Made by a program: the position numbers and the translations under genes. The notes below the pieces were generated by a model. The model searched no databases. It saw nothing but the letters and a program-made list of their open reading frames with translations, and was not told the DNA's origin. This document shows positions 51,735 through 61,130 of a DNA stretch of 64,000 nt, in pieces. Where the stretch lies: the NCBI RefSeq assembly GCF_030373445.1, contig NZ_JAUCYU010000003.1, positions 310,001 through 374,000 on the forward strand. Direction: 5' to 3'. How positions within the stretch are numbered: position 1 is the stretch's first letter; each line of letters opens with the position of its first letter. The stretch comes from Roseovarius sp. Its GTDB lineage: Bacteria > Pseudomonadota > Alphaproteobacteria > Rhodobacterales > Rhodobacteraceae.

Positions 51735-52364
51735 TCAGGTCATCAGGCCAAGGATGTATTTCTCGTTCCGGTCGTAGAGCGCCGACAGCTCTGCCTCCAC
51801 CCGTTCCGGCGCGCCGTCGGCGGCGGCCCGGATGACCTTCGCGTGCTGCACCAGCGCCTCGGGCAGCGCGGACCGGCCACGCTGAGTGTGCCAGAACCGG
51901 CGCACCAGCGCGTGCACCGGCTTCATCGCGTTGGTCAGGAACCGGTTGTCAGCCGCCTGTTCGATGATCGCGTCGAACTCGGTGTCGTGCGCGATATAGT
52001 CCGACAGGTTGCCCGAGGCGGCACAGGCTTCGGCCTGCGCCGCGATCTCTGCAATCCGGGCGCGCTGCGCCGCACTGGCCCGTTCGGCCCCACGGCGGAT
52101 CAGGCGGATCTCTATCCCCCGGCGGAACTCCAGCAGGTCGAGCTGGCTTTTCAGGTCGACCTCGGTCACGACGATACCGCGCCGCGGGAGAATGGCGACA
52201 AGGTCTTCCCGCTCCAGCCGCTTGATCGCCTCGCGGATGGGCGTCCGGCTGAGACCCAACGAGGCGCCGAGAGAGTTTTCCGACAGAAGCGAGCCCGGCG
52301 GAAGCTCCAGCGTGACGATCCGTTCGCGGATGGTCGAGTAGGTGTCTCGCGACTGTTTATCCAT
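51735..52364 (-). CDS. GntR-family regulator (FCD domain), paralogue B
   Basis: 209 residues. Winged helix LELPPGSLLSENSLGASLGLSRTPIREAIKRLEREDLVAILPRRGIVV and FCD domain with HDTEFDAIIEQAADNRFL and QHAKVIRAAADG. Strong full-length similarity to paralogue A at 44402-45070. Start ATG 52364 (MDKQSRDTYS) follows GAGGAC; an upstream TTG at 52418 is less likely. Located between ribB and the first flavin reductase, both of which have GTATTC-type operators. Confidence 0.92.
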   Translation of the reverse strand: MDKQSRDTYSTIRERIVTLELPPGSLLSENSLGASLGLSRTPIREAIKRLEREDLVAILPRRGIVVTEVDLKSQLDLLEFRRGIEIRLIRRGAERASAAQRARIAEIAAQAEACAASGNLSDYIAHDTEFDAIIEQAADNRFLTNAMKPVHALVRRFWHTQRGRSALPEALVQHAKVIRAAADGAPERVEAELSALYDRNEKYILGLMT

Positions 52365-52501
52365 GTCGCTGCCGTCCTCGGCAGGGGAAGCGAAGCTGTG
52401 CGCCACTCGAATATCCAATTGGCTGGGATCGGGTTCCAGCGGCTATACCATGCCGTCCATAAGCGGCCAAGCGGAGGGTGACGGCCGGACGCGCCGTTCT
52501 T

Positions 52502-52518
52502 GTATTCCAGCAGGATAC
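52502..52518. promoter_or_regulatory. GTATTC-type operator upstream of the flavin reductase
   Basis: GTATTC-CAGCA-GGATAC, one mismatch, 58 bp upstream of the flavin reductase at 52576 and 138 bp upstream of GntR paralogue B (divergent). Could act on both. Confidence 0.65.
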
Positions 52519-52575
52519 ATGCAAGCCTCCCATCGTCGCCACGCCCGGGCGGCGGATTGAGAGGGAAAGCGCATC

Positions 52576-53070
52576 ATGAGTTTCGAGGCCACCGGTGCGG
52601 AGATCACGCAAGGCGCCTTCTGGCGGACGGTCGGCGCACGGCCCGTGGGGGCCACGGTGATCACCGCCAGCGGTGATGCCGGCCCGGCCGGGTTTCTCGG
52701 CCTCTCCTTCGCGCATGTCTCGGCCGACCCGCCGACGGTGCTGGTCTCGGCCGGGAAAAGCACCTCGGCGCTGCCCGTCATTCGGGCGGCCGGGCATTTC
52801 GCCGTCAACCTCCTGCCCGGCGGGGCGGAAGAACTGGCGCGCCTTTTCGGCGGCGGGTCGGAGATGGCGGAGCGGTTCGCCACTGGCCGATGGGCAAGCT
52901 TCGTGACCGGGGCGCCGGTACTCGACACCGCCGCGGCGGTGTTCGACTGCCACCTGCAACAGGCGGTCGAGGACGAGGGCGCGGTCATCCTGATCGGTCG
53001 CGTGGCCGGCGTGCGCACCGGCGGGGCGGGCGTGACCCTCGCCCACCAGGGCGGCTACCGCGATCTCTGA
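52576..53070 (+). CDS. Flavin reductase (HpaC-like)
   Basis: 164-residue flavin reductase-like FMN-binding domain: FWRTVGARPVGATVITASGDAG, GFLGLSFAHVSADPPTVLVSAG, HFAVNLLPGGAEELARLFGG and the final HQGGYRDL. Supplies FMNH2 with NAD(P)H to two-component monooxygenases, presumably the LLM enzymes encoded in this island. ATG 52576 follows GAGAGGGAAA. Transcribed alone and convergent with the amidohydrolase. Confidence 0.88.
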   Translation: MSFEATGAEITQGAFWRTVGARPVGATVITASGDAGPAGFLGLSFAHVSADPPTVLVSAGKSTSALPVIRAAGHFAVNLLPGGAEELARLFGGGSEMAERFATGRWASFVTGAPVLDTAAAVFDCHLQQAVEDEGAVILIGRVAGVRTGGAGVTLAHQGGYRDL

Positions 53071-53075
53071 CCGGG

Positions 53076-54083
53076 TCATGAGCTGACGTCCAGGTCGTAG
53101 ATCCTTGCGGCATTCGCGAAGAACAGCTTGTGCCGCTCAGCGGCATCCAGGCCTTGCGTGACCTTCTTGAGCGCGTTCCAGAGCGTGACGTAATCACAGC
53201 TCATCGCGTCGACCGGGAAATTGCTTTCCATCATGCAGCGCCCCGTGCCGAACGCCTCGATCCCGGTCTCGACACAAGGCCGCCATGTGCGGGCCAGCGT
53301 GTCGCTGTCGGGCTTCACCTCCGCCTGATCGAAGCCGAACCCCCAGAACGGCAGGCCGAAGCCGCCGATCTTGGCCATGACGTTCGGGCGGCGGGCAAGC
53401 TCGCGGAGGCCCTTGGCCCACTCGCTGAAAACACCCTGCCTGTCGGCATCGGACATCCCCATGGCCATGGCGAAACCGAGGTGATCGAGGACGATCACCG
53501 TTTCGGGGAAGGCATCGGCAAGGTCGGCCACGTCTGCAAGCTGCGTATGGAAGACGGTGGCCTCGAAGCTCAGGCCGCGCGGCCCGAGTTCGGCAAAGCC
53601 CGCGCGGAACGCGGCGGCGTTCAGAAGATCCGGCGGCGGCGGGTTGAGGACGTAGCGGAACGGCTCCGGGCTGGGATGCGACAGGGCGACCTGCCGGACG
53701 CCGCGAAACCGGCCGCCGCCCGCCGCGACATGCGCGTCGAGCGTCTGCGCCACCGCATCGCCCCGCGCAAGGTCGGCATGGCCCACGATCCCCGCGTTGA
53801 TGCGGCAGGAGCCGTAGGTGCCGCTTTCGCTCATCGCGGCGATGCCCGCGGCGAACTCGGTCTCGCCCACGGGTTTCAGCGCCTCCGGCCCCTCGGCCCG
53901 GCACATGGCCTGGCTCTCGATATAGACCGTGGCGCGGATGTCGTGCCCGGCCGAGACGTCGGCGAGATAGGCGTCGAACAGGTAGCGGCGGCCCGGCCGG
54001 TCGATCAGGTGGTGGTGGGCGTCGATGATCGGCATCTCCGGCTCGATCGCGGTTTCGGGGGTGGGTGTCCCGCTGTCGGTCAT
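53076..54083 (-). CDS. Amidohydrolase-2 family hydrolase, copy 2
   Basis: 335 residues. HxH metal motif in IIDAHHHLIDRPG, later H in VFHTQL and VLDHLGF, and a C-terminal ESNFPVD in the place of the usual G-S-D-x-P aspartate segment. Likely hydrolyses a lactone or C-N bond, or decarboxylates. Last gene of the third TRAP operon, overlapping the GMC oxidoreductase by 4 bp. Second amidohydrolase-2 gene in the island (first at 36682). Confidence 0.88.
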   Translation of the reverse strand: MTDSGTPTPETAIEPEMPIIDAHHHLIDRPGRRYLFDAYLADVSAGHDIRATVYIESQAMCRAEGPEALKPVGETEFAAGIAAMSESGTYGSCRINAGIVGHADLARGDAVAQTLDAHVAAGGGRFRGVRQVALSHPSPEPFRYVLNPPPPDLLNAAAFRAGFAELGPRGLSFEATVFHTQLADVADLADAFPETVIVLDHLGFAMAMGMSDADRQGVFSEWAKGLRELARRPNVMAKIGGFGLPFWGFGFDQAEVKPDSDTLARTWRPCVETGIEAFGTGRCMMESNFPVDAMSCDYVTLWNALKKVTQGLDAAERHKLFFANAARIYDLDVSS

Positions 54084-55705
54084 GACGCTGCCTTTCCTGC
54101 CGCAACTTCGAGGATCATGGCCGCCGCCTTCTCGCCGATCATCAGCGCGGGGGCATGCAGCGCGGCGTTGGGCATGCGCGGCATGATCGAGGTATCGGCC
54201 ACGCGCAGCCCCTCGACCCCCCGCACCCGGAGGGACGGGTCGAGCACCGCGCGGTTGTCGGCGCCCATCGCGCAGGTGCCGCTCTGGTGATAGGAGGTGC
54301 CGGCATTGCGCCGGATTTCCTCGATCAGCTCGTCCCGTGTCCGAACCTGCGGGCCCGGCGCCAGCTCACGCCTGATGTAGCGGGCGATGGCCGGTTGGCG
54401 CATCACGTCGCGCATCCGCTGCACACCCGCCGCCAGCACCTCGATATCGCGCTTGTCGGTGAAATAGCCGGTGTCGATCCGCGGCGGCGCCAGCGGATCG
54501 GCAAAGCGCAGCGAGACCCGCCCGCGGCTGTGGGGCGTCCCCTGGTAGATGGTCAGCCCGAAGCCATGCTCGCGCGGCAGAAGATCGAAGATGCCCTTGC
54601 CGCCCGAGGGGGGCAGCGCAGACAGGAAGACGACCTGCATATCGGCCGCCTCGAGCGCCGGGTCGCTTTTGAAGAACCCGCCGACCGAGGCGAAGCTTTC
54701 CGCCAGCGGGCCGGTGCCCCGGGTGAGGTACTGCCACCCGGCCCGCAATGCGCCGCCCGCGGTGACATGGCTGCGGGCCGTCACCGGGTGCGAACAGGCA
54801 TATTGCGGGCGGTAGCAGGGATGGTTCTGCAGGTTGCCGCCCACCTCCGGCGCATCGACCAGAACGTCGATCCCCATGTCGCGAAGATGCTCCGCCGGGC
54901 CGATGCCGGAATGCATGAGCAGCGTGGGGCTCATGATGGCGCCGCCGCAAAGCACCACCTCGCGCGAGGCGGAGAAAGTGACCGCCCTGCCCTTCCGCAC
55001 CGCCTGCACGCCGGTGGCCCGGCCGTTCTTTATCGTCACGCCGGTGACCTGCGTATTGCGTATGATTGTCAGGTTCGCCCACTTGCCCGCCGGTCCGAGA
55101 AAGGCCCGCGCGGCGCTGTGGCGGCGGCCGTTGTGGATGTTCAGGTCGTAGATGCCAAGGCCTTCGCGGTGGTTGGCGTTGAGATCCTCGACCACCGGCA
55201 CCCCCTCCGCGCCCGCCGCCTCGAGGAAGGCATCGCAGATCGGCAGGTCGGGCCGCGCGGGGCGCAGGTGCATCGGGCCGTCGGCGCCGTGCCATTCGCC
55301 GGCGCCGCGGGCGTTGGTTTCCGTCTTGAGGAAATACGGCTTCACCTCGTCGAAGGACCAGCCGGTGCAACCCATCCCGGCCCAGGCGTCGTATTCGCCG
55401 GAATGGCCGCGGCTGTAGACCATGCCGTTCATGCTGCCCGACCCGCCCATCACGCGGCCCTGCAGGAAGGTCAGCGGGCGGTCGTTCAGCGCCGGCACGG
55501 GCTCGGTCAGGAAGTTCCAGTTGTAGCGCGCCAGCGTGCCGGCGGCGAAGCCCAGCCCCGGCACCCGCAGAACCGGGCTGGCGTCGCGGCCGCCCGCCTC
55601 GATCAGCAGTACGCTGGCCGCGCCCCCCTCCGACAGGCGCGCGGCGACAACGCAGCCGGTGGCCCCGGCGCCCACGACGATGTAGTCGTATGCCGCGCCG
55701 GTCAT
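54080..55705 (-). CDS. GMC-family FAD oxidoreductase, copy 2
   Basis: 541 residues. FAD fold YIVVGAGATGCVVAARLSEGG, GMC signature FLQGRVMGGSGSMNGMVYSRG, LCGGAIMSPTLLMHSGIGP and C-terminal catalytic region SYHQSGTCAMG. Oxidises an alcohol. Related to the GMC protein at 9452 but in a different operon. Between the flavin reductase-MarR fusion and the amidohydrolase. Confidence 0.92.
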   Translation of the reverse strand: MTGAAYDYIVVGAGATGCVVAARLSEGGAASVLLIEAGGRDASPVLRVPGLGFAAGTLARYNWNFLTEPVPALNDRPLTFLQGRVMGGSGSMNGMVYSRGHSGEYDAWAGMGCTGWSFDEVKPYFLKTETNARGAGEWHGADGPMHLRPARPDLPICDAFLEAAGAEGVPVVEDLNANHREGLGIYDLNIHNGRRHSAARAFLGPAGKWANLTIIRNTQVTGVTIKNGRATGVQAVRKGRAVTFSASREVVLCGGAIMSPTLLMHSGIGPAEHLRDMGIDVLVDAPEVGGNLQNHPCYRPQYACSHPVTARSHVTAGGALRAGWQYLTRGTGPLAESFASVGGFFKSDPALEAADMQVVFLSALPPSGGKGIFDLLPREHGFGLTIYQGTPHSRGRVSLRFADPLAPPRIDTGYFTDKRDIEVLAAGVQRMRDVMRQPAIARYIRRELAPGPQVRTRDELIEEIRRNAGTSYHQSGTCAMGADNRAVLDPSLRVRGVEGLRVADTSIMPRMPNAALHAPALMIGEKAAAMILEVAAGKAAS

Positions 55706-55710
55706 CCCCC

Positions 55711-56664
55711 TCAGCCCCGGTTGCCGACGACGCGTTCGAGCACCCGCTGCATGGCGGCAAGATCCTCTCTCGGCACGCCCCGGAAGAGATCCTGCTCGTT
55801 GGCGCGCGTGTGTTCGACCACCGCGTTGATCCGGTCCTCCCCGGCCTCGGTCAGCCGCACCCGGCCCGCCCCGTCGATCGACAGAAGGCCCAGCGCCTCG
55901 AGCGATTCGAGGATGTTCTGGCTGGCGTTGAAATCGAGGAATATCTCGGGCAGGAGGTCATGGAGGGTGCTGTCGGGATAGGTCTGCACCGTCTTCAGAA
56001 GCCGCGCCTGCATCAGCGTCAGGCCAAGTCCCGCGGTCTTCCGGCTCTGCTCGAGCCGATGGGCGACCGCCCCGTAGGCACGCGCCAGGAGCTGCGCGAG
56101 CGGCGGTGCCCCGGCACCGTCCGGCGCGGTGGGCGGGGCATCGGTGGTCACGCGCGTCGCGGGATGGTCGGCCGCCACGGCATAGCGCCCCTTCGAGAAC
56201 AGCAGCGGTTGCCGGTCGTAGCGGGCAAAACGCTCGACCTGCCCGATCAGGATCAGGTGATCGCCGCCGGTATGGGTTTCGGCCAGGCTGCATTCGAACG
56301 AGGCCGCGACGCCCGCCAGGACGGGCGCCTTGCCCGCACCCTCGCGAATTTCCAGCCCGTCGAACTTGTCCGGCCCCGAGCGCGCGAAATTCTGCGACAG
56401 GTCCATCTGGTCATCTGCCAGCACGTTCACCGTGAAATGCGTGCAATCGCGGAAGGCCGGGAAGCTCTGGCTTTCGTATTTCACCGACCACAGCACCAGC
56501 GGCGGATCGAGCGAGACGGACGCGAAGGAATTCGAGGTCATGCCATAGCACGTGCCATCGACGCAGGTGGTGATCACCGTGACGCCGGTGGCAAACTCGC
56601 CAAGGCTGCGGCGAAAGCCGCTGAGGTCGTCGCCGGGATATCCGTCTTCGACAGGCTTGGTCAT
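55711..56664 (-). CDS. Flavin reductase with C-terminal MarR domain
   Basis: 317 residues. Residues ~10-165 form an HpaC-like flavin reductase (FATGVTVITTCVDG, GMTSNSFASVSLDPPLVLWSV, DHLILIGQVERF). Residues ~195-315 form a MarR-like winged helix (LMQARLLKTVQTYPDSTLHDLLPEIFLDFNASQNILESLEALGLLS). The same architecture is known in the reductase component C1 of Acinetobacter p-hydroxyphenylacetate hydroxylase, where the MarR domain holds the reductase back until the aromatic substrate binds. So this reductase may be switched on by the pathway substrate. Confidence 0.9.
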   Translation of the reverse strand: MTKPVEDGYPGDDLSGFRRSLGEFATGVTVITTCVDGTCYGMTSNSFASVSLDPPLVLWSVKYESQSFPAFRDCTHFTVNVLADDQMDLSQNFARSGPDKFDGLEIREGAGKAPVLAGVAASFECSLAETHTGGDHLILIGQVERFARYDRQPLLFSKGRYAVAADHPATRVTTDAPPTAPDGAGAPPLAQLLARAYGAVAHRLEQSRKTAGLGLTLMQARLLKTVQTYPDSTLHDLLPEIFLDFNASQNILESLEALGLLSIDGAGRVRLTEAGEDRINAVVEHTRANEQDLFRGVPREDLAAMQRVLERVVGNRG

Positions 56665-56703
56665 TTGGGTCTCCCTGTTGGGGTTTGAGGGCGGGCGGCG
56701 CCG

Positions 56704-57990
56704 CTAGCGGAATGGCAGCCAGAGCACGATCTGCGGAAAGGCCACCAGAAGCCCCACGGTCAGCAGCACGATCACGACGAAGGGCAACGCCCCGAAGGCG
56801 ACATCGCTCAGCGCGATGTCGCTGCGCACGGCCTTGATGGTGAAGAGGTTGATGCCCACTGGCGGCGTGATCAGCCCGACCTCGAGCAGCAGCACAAGGA
56901 CGATGCCGAACCAGATCGGGTCATAGCCGAGGTTCGTCACGATCGGATGCACCACCGCCAGCGTCATCAGCATGAGCGACAGCGCGTCGACGAACATGCC
57001 AAGCACGAGGTAGACCACCACGATCACCCCGAAGATCGCCAGCGGCGGGAAGGCGAGGCCCGCCACGAACCGGCCGATCTCGATATTGATACCCCAGGTG
57101 TAGACCGCGAAGGAAAACACCTGCGCGCCGATCACGATGAACAGGATCATTCCGCTCAGCATCACCGTCTCGGTCAGCACCCGGCGCAGCATCGGCACGG
57201 ACAACGCCCGCTGCCACGCCGCCGCCAAAAGCGACATCAGACAGCCCAGTGCCGCGGCCTCGGTGCTGGTGGTCCAGCCGGCGTAGATCCCGCCCAGCAC
57301 GACGAGGATGATCGCCATCACCGGCAGCACGCTGTTGAGCCCCTCCGCCACGCTGACCTTGGTGATCTCCGAGCCGTGCACCCGCGGCGCCAGCGACGGG
57401 TTCAGCAGCGCCCGGACGAAGATGTAGGCGTGGAACAGCGAGACCATCAGCAGTGCCGGCAGCAGCGCCGCGATGAACAGGCTGCCGATCGATTCCTCGG
57501 CCAGCGAGCCATAGACGATCAGCGGGATGCTGGGCGGGATCAGGATGCCCAGCGTGCCCCCCGCCGCCAGCGTGCCGGTCGACATCCGCCGGTCATATTT
57601 CAGCCGCTCGAGGCTGTTGAGCGCGGCCGAGGCCACGGTCGCCGCGGTGGCCATGCTCGACCCGCTGACCGCCGAGAAGACGGCGCTGACCGAGATGTTG
57701 GCATGCAAAAGCCCCCCCGGCAGGAAGCGCAGCCAGCGGGCGACGGTTTCGTAGAACCGCTCGGCCACGCGTGAATGCTGCACGATCTGGCCCATCAGCA
57801 CGAACAGCGGGATGGCGATCAGCGTCTCGCCGCTGGCCGTGTTGAACACGGTATGGGCGATGCCCGACATGTAATTGGGGTCGTAAAGCAGCGTCCAGAT
57901 CACCCCGGTCGCCCCCAGCACGAGGGCAATGGGAAAGCCGAATGCCAGAAGCAGGACAACCGTGAGCCCCATGAGAACCATGACCGTCAC
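56704..57990 (-). CDS. TRAP transporter large permease (DctM), system 3
   Basis: 428 residues with ~12 membrane segments: IPLFVLMGQIVQHSRVAERFYE, LGILIPPSIPLIVYGSLAEESIG and MTLAVVHPIVTNLGYDPIWFGIVLVLL mark DctM. GTG start at 57990 forms a GTGA overlap with the small-permease stop; ATG 57981 is an alternative. Part of the operon led by the LLM enzyme at 60890. Confidence 0.92.
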   Translation of the reverse strand: MTVMVLMGLTVVLLLAFGFPIALVLGATGVIWTLLYDPNYMSGIAHTVFNTASGETLIAIPLFVLMGQIVQHSRVAERFYETVARWLRFLPGGLLHANISVSAVFSAVSGSSMATAATVASAALNSLERLKYDRRMSTGTLAAGGTLGILIPPSIPLIVYGSLAEESIGSLFIAALLPALLMVSLFHAYIFVRALLNPSLAPRVHGSEITKVSVAEGLNSVLPVMAIILVVLGGIYAGWTTSTEAAALGCLMSLLAAAWQRALSVPMLRRVLTETVMLSGMILFIVIGAQVFSFAVYTWGINIEIGRFVAGLAFPPLAIFGVIVVVYLVLGMFVDALSLMLMTLAVVHPIVTNLGYDPIWFGIVLVLLLEVGLITPPVGINLFTIKAVRSDIALSDVAFGALPFVVIVLLTVGLLVAFPQIVLWLPFR

Positions 57991-58484
57991 GAGCGGTCAC
58001 CCCCGGCCCGGCCGAACGCCCGGGCCTCCTCCCAAAGGATCAGCACCTCGCTCAGAAGCATCAGGACGATCCCGAACAGGATGCCGCTTTGCACGACGTA
58101 CATCGGCAACCGCAGGATGCCCTGGAACCGCGCCCCGCCCTGCCAGTTCGAATGGGCAAGATCGGCGCAGTACCAGACCAGGCAGCAAAGGTAGGCGATC
58201 ATCAGCACGTGCCCCGCCATGCTCAGCACCGCCCGGGCCCGGCCCGGCAGGTGCGCCACCACGAAATCGGTGGCGATATGCCCGCGCGTGCGCATCACCA
58301 TCGGTAGCGCAAGGAAGATCATCCACGCCATCAACAGCCCGCCGCCCTCGCTGCCCCAGTAGAACTCGACCTGCAGCCAGCGCAGGATCACGTCCGCCAG
58401 CAGCAGCGCGAAAAGCACGATCAGCAGAGCGGCGGAGGCAAACACCCCCGCACGCTCGTGCCACCTGGCCTGTCCGGTTTCCAT
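57987..58484 (-). CDS. TRAP transporter small permease (DctQ), system 3
   Basis: 165 residues with four membrane segments; GVFASAALLIVLFALLLADVILR is the first, and RTRGHIATDFV is the DctQ signature segment. Lies between the binding protein and the large permease. Confidence 0.9.
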   Translation of the reverse strand: METGQARWHERAGVFASAALLIVLFALLLADVILRWLQVEFYWGSEGGGLLMAWMIFLALPMVMRTRGHIATDFVVAHLPGRARAVLSMAGHVLMIAYLCCLVWYCADLAHSNWQGGARFQGILRLPMYVVQSGILFGIVLMLLSEVLILWEEARAFGRAGGDRS

Positions 58485-58503
58485 CGGCCCACCCGGTCCC
58501 TGC

Positions 58504-59520
58504 TCAGTTCAGCTCGATGCCGAAATCCGACAGGATTTCCTTGGCCTGCGGGCCCGCCTGCTCGGCCCATGCCGGGAAGACATCCTCGACCGCGATGCGG
58601 TGGAATTCGCCATAGAGCTCGGGCGACGGGTTGGTGATCGTCAGCCCCTCGTCCTTCAGCTCGGCGATCTTCTGTTCATACGCCTTGGGCATCAGCTCGC
58701 GGATCTCGGCCTCGACCTTGCCCATCTCCTCGACCAGCACGGCGCGCACCTCGTCGGGAAGCTCGTCCAGCTTTGCCTCGGCGGCCACCATGTCGAAGGA
58801 CAGGAGCGTCAGGTTGGTGGTGAAGCCCGAGGTGAGAACCTCGTTCCACTTGAAGCTCACCACGGCGCCGGCGCCGGTGATCACCCCGTCGATCACCCCG
58901 CGCTGCAGCCCGGTATAGGCCTCGGCGGCGGCGATGTTGACCGGGGACGCGCCGGCGGAGGTCAGGAAATCGGCCTGAACGGGGGAAAACGCCCGCACCT
59001 TCTTGCCCTTCATGCCCTCGATATCCGTCACCTCGTCGGTGAACCATATGTTGATCGGGTCGTAGAACTGCGTCGACAGGCTGACGGCGCCGTGCTCGTC
59101 GATGATGCCCTGCTTGTACTCGCTGATGGTGGGCGTGCTCCACGCCTTCAGCGTCGCCTCCTGGAAGCCGGCCGCATCCTCGAGCTCGGCCATCACGAAG
59201 GGCAGCTCCGGCCCCGCCAGAAGCGGATAGGTCGAGGCGTTGTATGCCGGGATCCACTCGGTCATCTCGACAAGCCCGTCGCGGATGAGGGTCAGGCTGT
59301 CCGTCGCCTTGTAGGGCGTCTCGCCATAGGAGACGTACTCGATATGCAGCGCGCCATCGGTGCGCTCCTCGACGCGCTCGAAGCCTTCGATCATGATCTT
59401 GGCATAGTCATGCGCGGCATTGATCACGCCGACATAGCGCCAGTTGTAATCCGCGGCATATGCCCCGGAGGCCTGTACGAGCAGGGCGGCCCCGGCGGCC
59501 ATCATGTGTAGAGTTTTCAT
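58504..59520 (-). CDS. TRAP transporter substrate-binding protein (DctP), system 3
   Basis: 338 residues, Sec signal peptide (MKTLHMMAAGAALLVQASGAYA, cut near residue 22-23). DctP features: VTDIEGMKGKKVRAFSPVQADFLTSAGASPVNIAAAEAYTGLQRGVIDGVITG. Binds an organic acid in the periplasm and hands it to the permeases. Follows the LLM gene by 62 bp. Confidence 0.92.
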   Translation of the reverse strand: MKTLHMMAAGAALLVQASGAYAADYNWRYVGVINAAHDYAKIMIEGFERVEERTDGALHIEYVSYGETPYKATDSLTLIRDGLVEMTEWIPAYNASTYPLLAGPELPFVMAELEDAAGFQEATLKAWSTPTISEYKQGIIDEHGAVSLSTQFYDPINIWFTDEVTDIEGMKGKKVRAFSPVQADFLTSAGASPVNIAAAEAYTGLQRGVIDGVITGAGAVVSFKWNEVLTSGFTTNLTLLSFDMVAAEAKLDELPDEVRAVLVEEMGKVEAEIRELMPKAYEQKIAELKDEGLTITNPSPELYGEFHRIAVEDVFPAWAEQAGPQAKEILSDFGIELN

Positions 59521-59582
59521 GTCTTCCTCCCAGTGTTGCGCCGTTTGCTACCAGAGTTTTCCGGGCGGCGCGCCCGGTCGTT

Positions 59583-60890
59583 TCAGAAACCGAGGTTATC
59601 GCGAAGCGTGTTCCCCGGGTAATCACGGCGCACGAGGCCCCTGTCCTGTAGGATCGGTACCACGTGGTCGACGAATTCCTCGACCATGCCCGGCTTGGTG
59701 GGCGCGCTGAGGTTGAAGCCCAGCGCCCCGCTTTCGCGCCAGTAGCGTTCTATCTCGTCCGCCACCTGTTCCGGCGAGCCCACCACCTGTGGCAAACCGA
59801 CCGACAGGCCCATCTGGATCGCGGCCTCGCGCACGGTGATCTTCTTGCCGGTGTCGCTGCCGATCTGGCTCAGCGCCTGCGCCATCCCTTGCGAGGCCTG
59901 CGTCGGCACCTCCTCGAGCGGCTGATCGGGGTCGAGCGTGCTGCAGTCGATGCCCAGCGGCGCCGACAGCCGGCTCAGCCCGGCATCGAGCGGGACACGT
60001 TCGCGCAGCGCCTCCAGCCGGGCTTTCGCTTCCTCCTCGGTGCTGCCAAGGACGTATTGAAGCCCGAACAGGATACCGATCGGATCGCGGCCCGCCTGTG
60101 CCGCGGCATCGTCGAACCGCTCGCGAAATTTGGTCATGGCCTTGAGATGCGGCTGGATCGCAAAGATCGCCTCGGCGTGTTTCACGGCGAATTCCATGCC
60201 GCGGCCGGACGAGCCCGCCTGGAAGATCACCGGGCGCCCCTGCGGCGACGGCAAGGTCGGCGAAACCGCCTCGCAGCGGAAATACCGACCCTCGTGATGC
60301 ACCTTCTCGATCTTGTCGGGATCGGCGAGGATGCCCGCGGCTTTGTCCATCGGCAGCGCGCCGTCGCCGAAACTGTCCCACAGCTTGTAGCAGACCTCCA
60401 TGAACTCGTCGGCGGCATCATAGCGCTCGGCATGGGGGACGAGTTGCTGGCCCACCGCCTTGTGCTCGGCCTGCATGTGCCCGGTGACCACGTTCCAGCC
60501 GATGCGCCCGCCGCTGAGGTAATCGAGCGTCGAGAGCCGGCGATAGGCCAAGTAGGGCGAATTGCCGGTGATCGAGAGGGTGACGCCGACCCCGAGATGC
60601 TTCGTGGCGGCGGTCATCACGGCCGCCAGCGGCATCGGGTCGTGCGTGGGCCAAACGACCCCGTATTTCAGCGGCGTTTCCGGCCCGCCCTTGTACTGGT
60701 CCGAGGCGGCCGGGGTGTCGGCAAAGAAGGCAGCATCGAAGCAGCCGCGCTCCAGCGTGCGGGCCATGTCCTGCCAGTAGGCGAAGTTGCCCATCCCGGC
60801 GAGCTGCCCGTCCTCCTCGCTGGCCCAGCTCAGCGCCGTATGGGTGATGGGCGAGTGGAAGAACATGTGAACGAGGTGGATCTCAGACAT
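59583..60890 (-). CDS. LLM-class flavin-dependent monooxygenase (NtaA/SnaA/DszA type), copy 2
   Basis: 435 residues. Same family and layout as copy 1 at 37531: ARTLERGCFDAAFFADTPAASDQY, RLSTLDYLSGGRIGWNVVTGH, HAERYDAADEFMEVCYKLW and FQAGSSGRGMEFAVKHAEAIF. Uses FMNH2 and O2. Start ATG 60890 (MSEIHLVHMFF). First gene of the operon LLM-TRAP-flavin reductase/MarR-GMC-amidohydrolase, so here the monooxygenase, its reductase and the importer are made together. Confidence 0.92.
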   Translation of the reverse strand: MSEIHLVHMFFHSPITHTALSWASEEDGQLAGMGNFAYWQDMARTLERGCFDAAFFADTPAASDQYKGGPETPLKYGVVWPTHDPMPLAAVMTAATKHLGVGVTLSITGNSPYLAYRRLSTLDYLSGGRIGWNVVTGHMQAEHKAVGQQLVPHAERYDAADEFMEVCYKLWDSFGDGALPMDKAAGILADPDKIEKVHHEGRYFRCEAVSPTLPSPQGRPVIFQAGSSGRGMEFAVKHAEAIFAIQPHLKAMTKFRERFDDAAAQAGRDPIGILFGLQYVLGSTEEEAKARLEALRERVPLDAGLSRLSAPLGIDCSTLDPDQPLEEVPTQASQGMAQALSQIGSDTGKKITVREAAIQMGLSVGLPQVVGSPEQVADEIERYWRESGALGFNLSAPTKPGMVEEFVDHVVPILQDRGLVRRDYPGNTLRDNLGF

Positions 60891-61057
60891 GGCCGCCCGC
60901 CTCCGGATCACGCCGCTCGGGGCCGCACGCGGGCCCATGAATTCGGTCTGCCGGCCGGTCGGGCAATGGTCCTCTCCTCCCAATTCGCGGTCGCCCCTGT
61001 GACGGTCCTGATGAAAGGTCCGGCGGGCGTGGCGATTCCATGGGTAGGCTACAACTG

Positions 61058-61075
61058 GTATTCCAGCTTGTATAC
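61058..61075. promoter_or_regulatory. GTATTC-type operator upstream of the LLM copy 2 operon
   Basis: GTATTC-CAGCTT-GTATAC: same arms as the other sites but a 6-bp spacer. It lies 168 bp upstream of the LLM start in the 308-bp gap 60891-61198, which otherwise holds only the terminator of the next operon. The start-distal position suggests a longer leader or a start upstream. Confidence 0.55.
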
Positions 61076-61130
61076 TAGTTTTTCATTCATCTTTGTTTCG
61101 GCCATGGAAAAATCCAGCAACACACTGGCC

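Noticed and set aside
53076..54083. Amidohydrolase copy 2 as inactive because the usual G-S-D motif is replaced
   Set aside because: ESNFPVD is a common variant of this segment in amidohydrolase-2 proteins and the HxH motif is intact.
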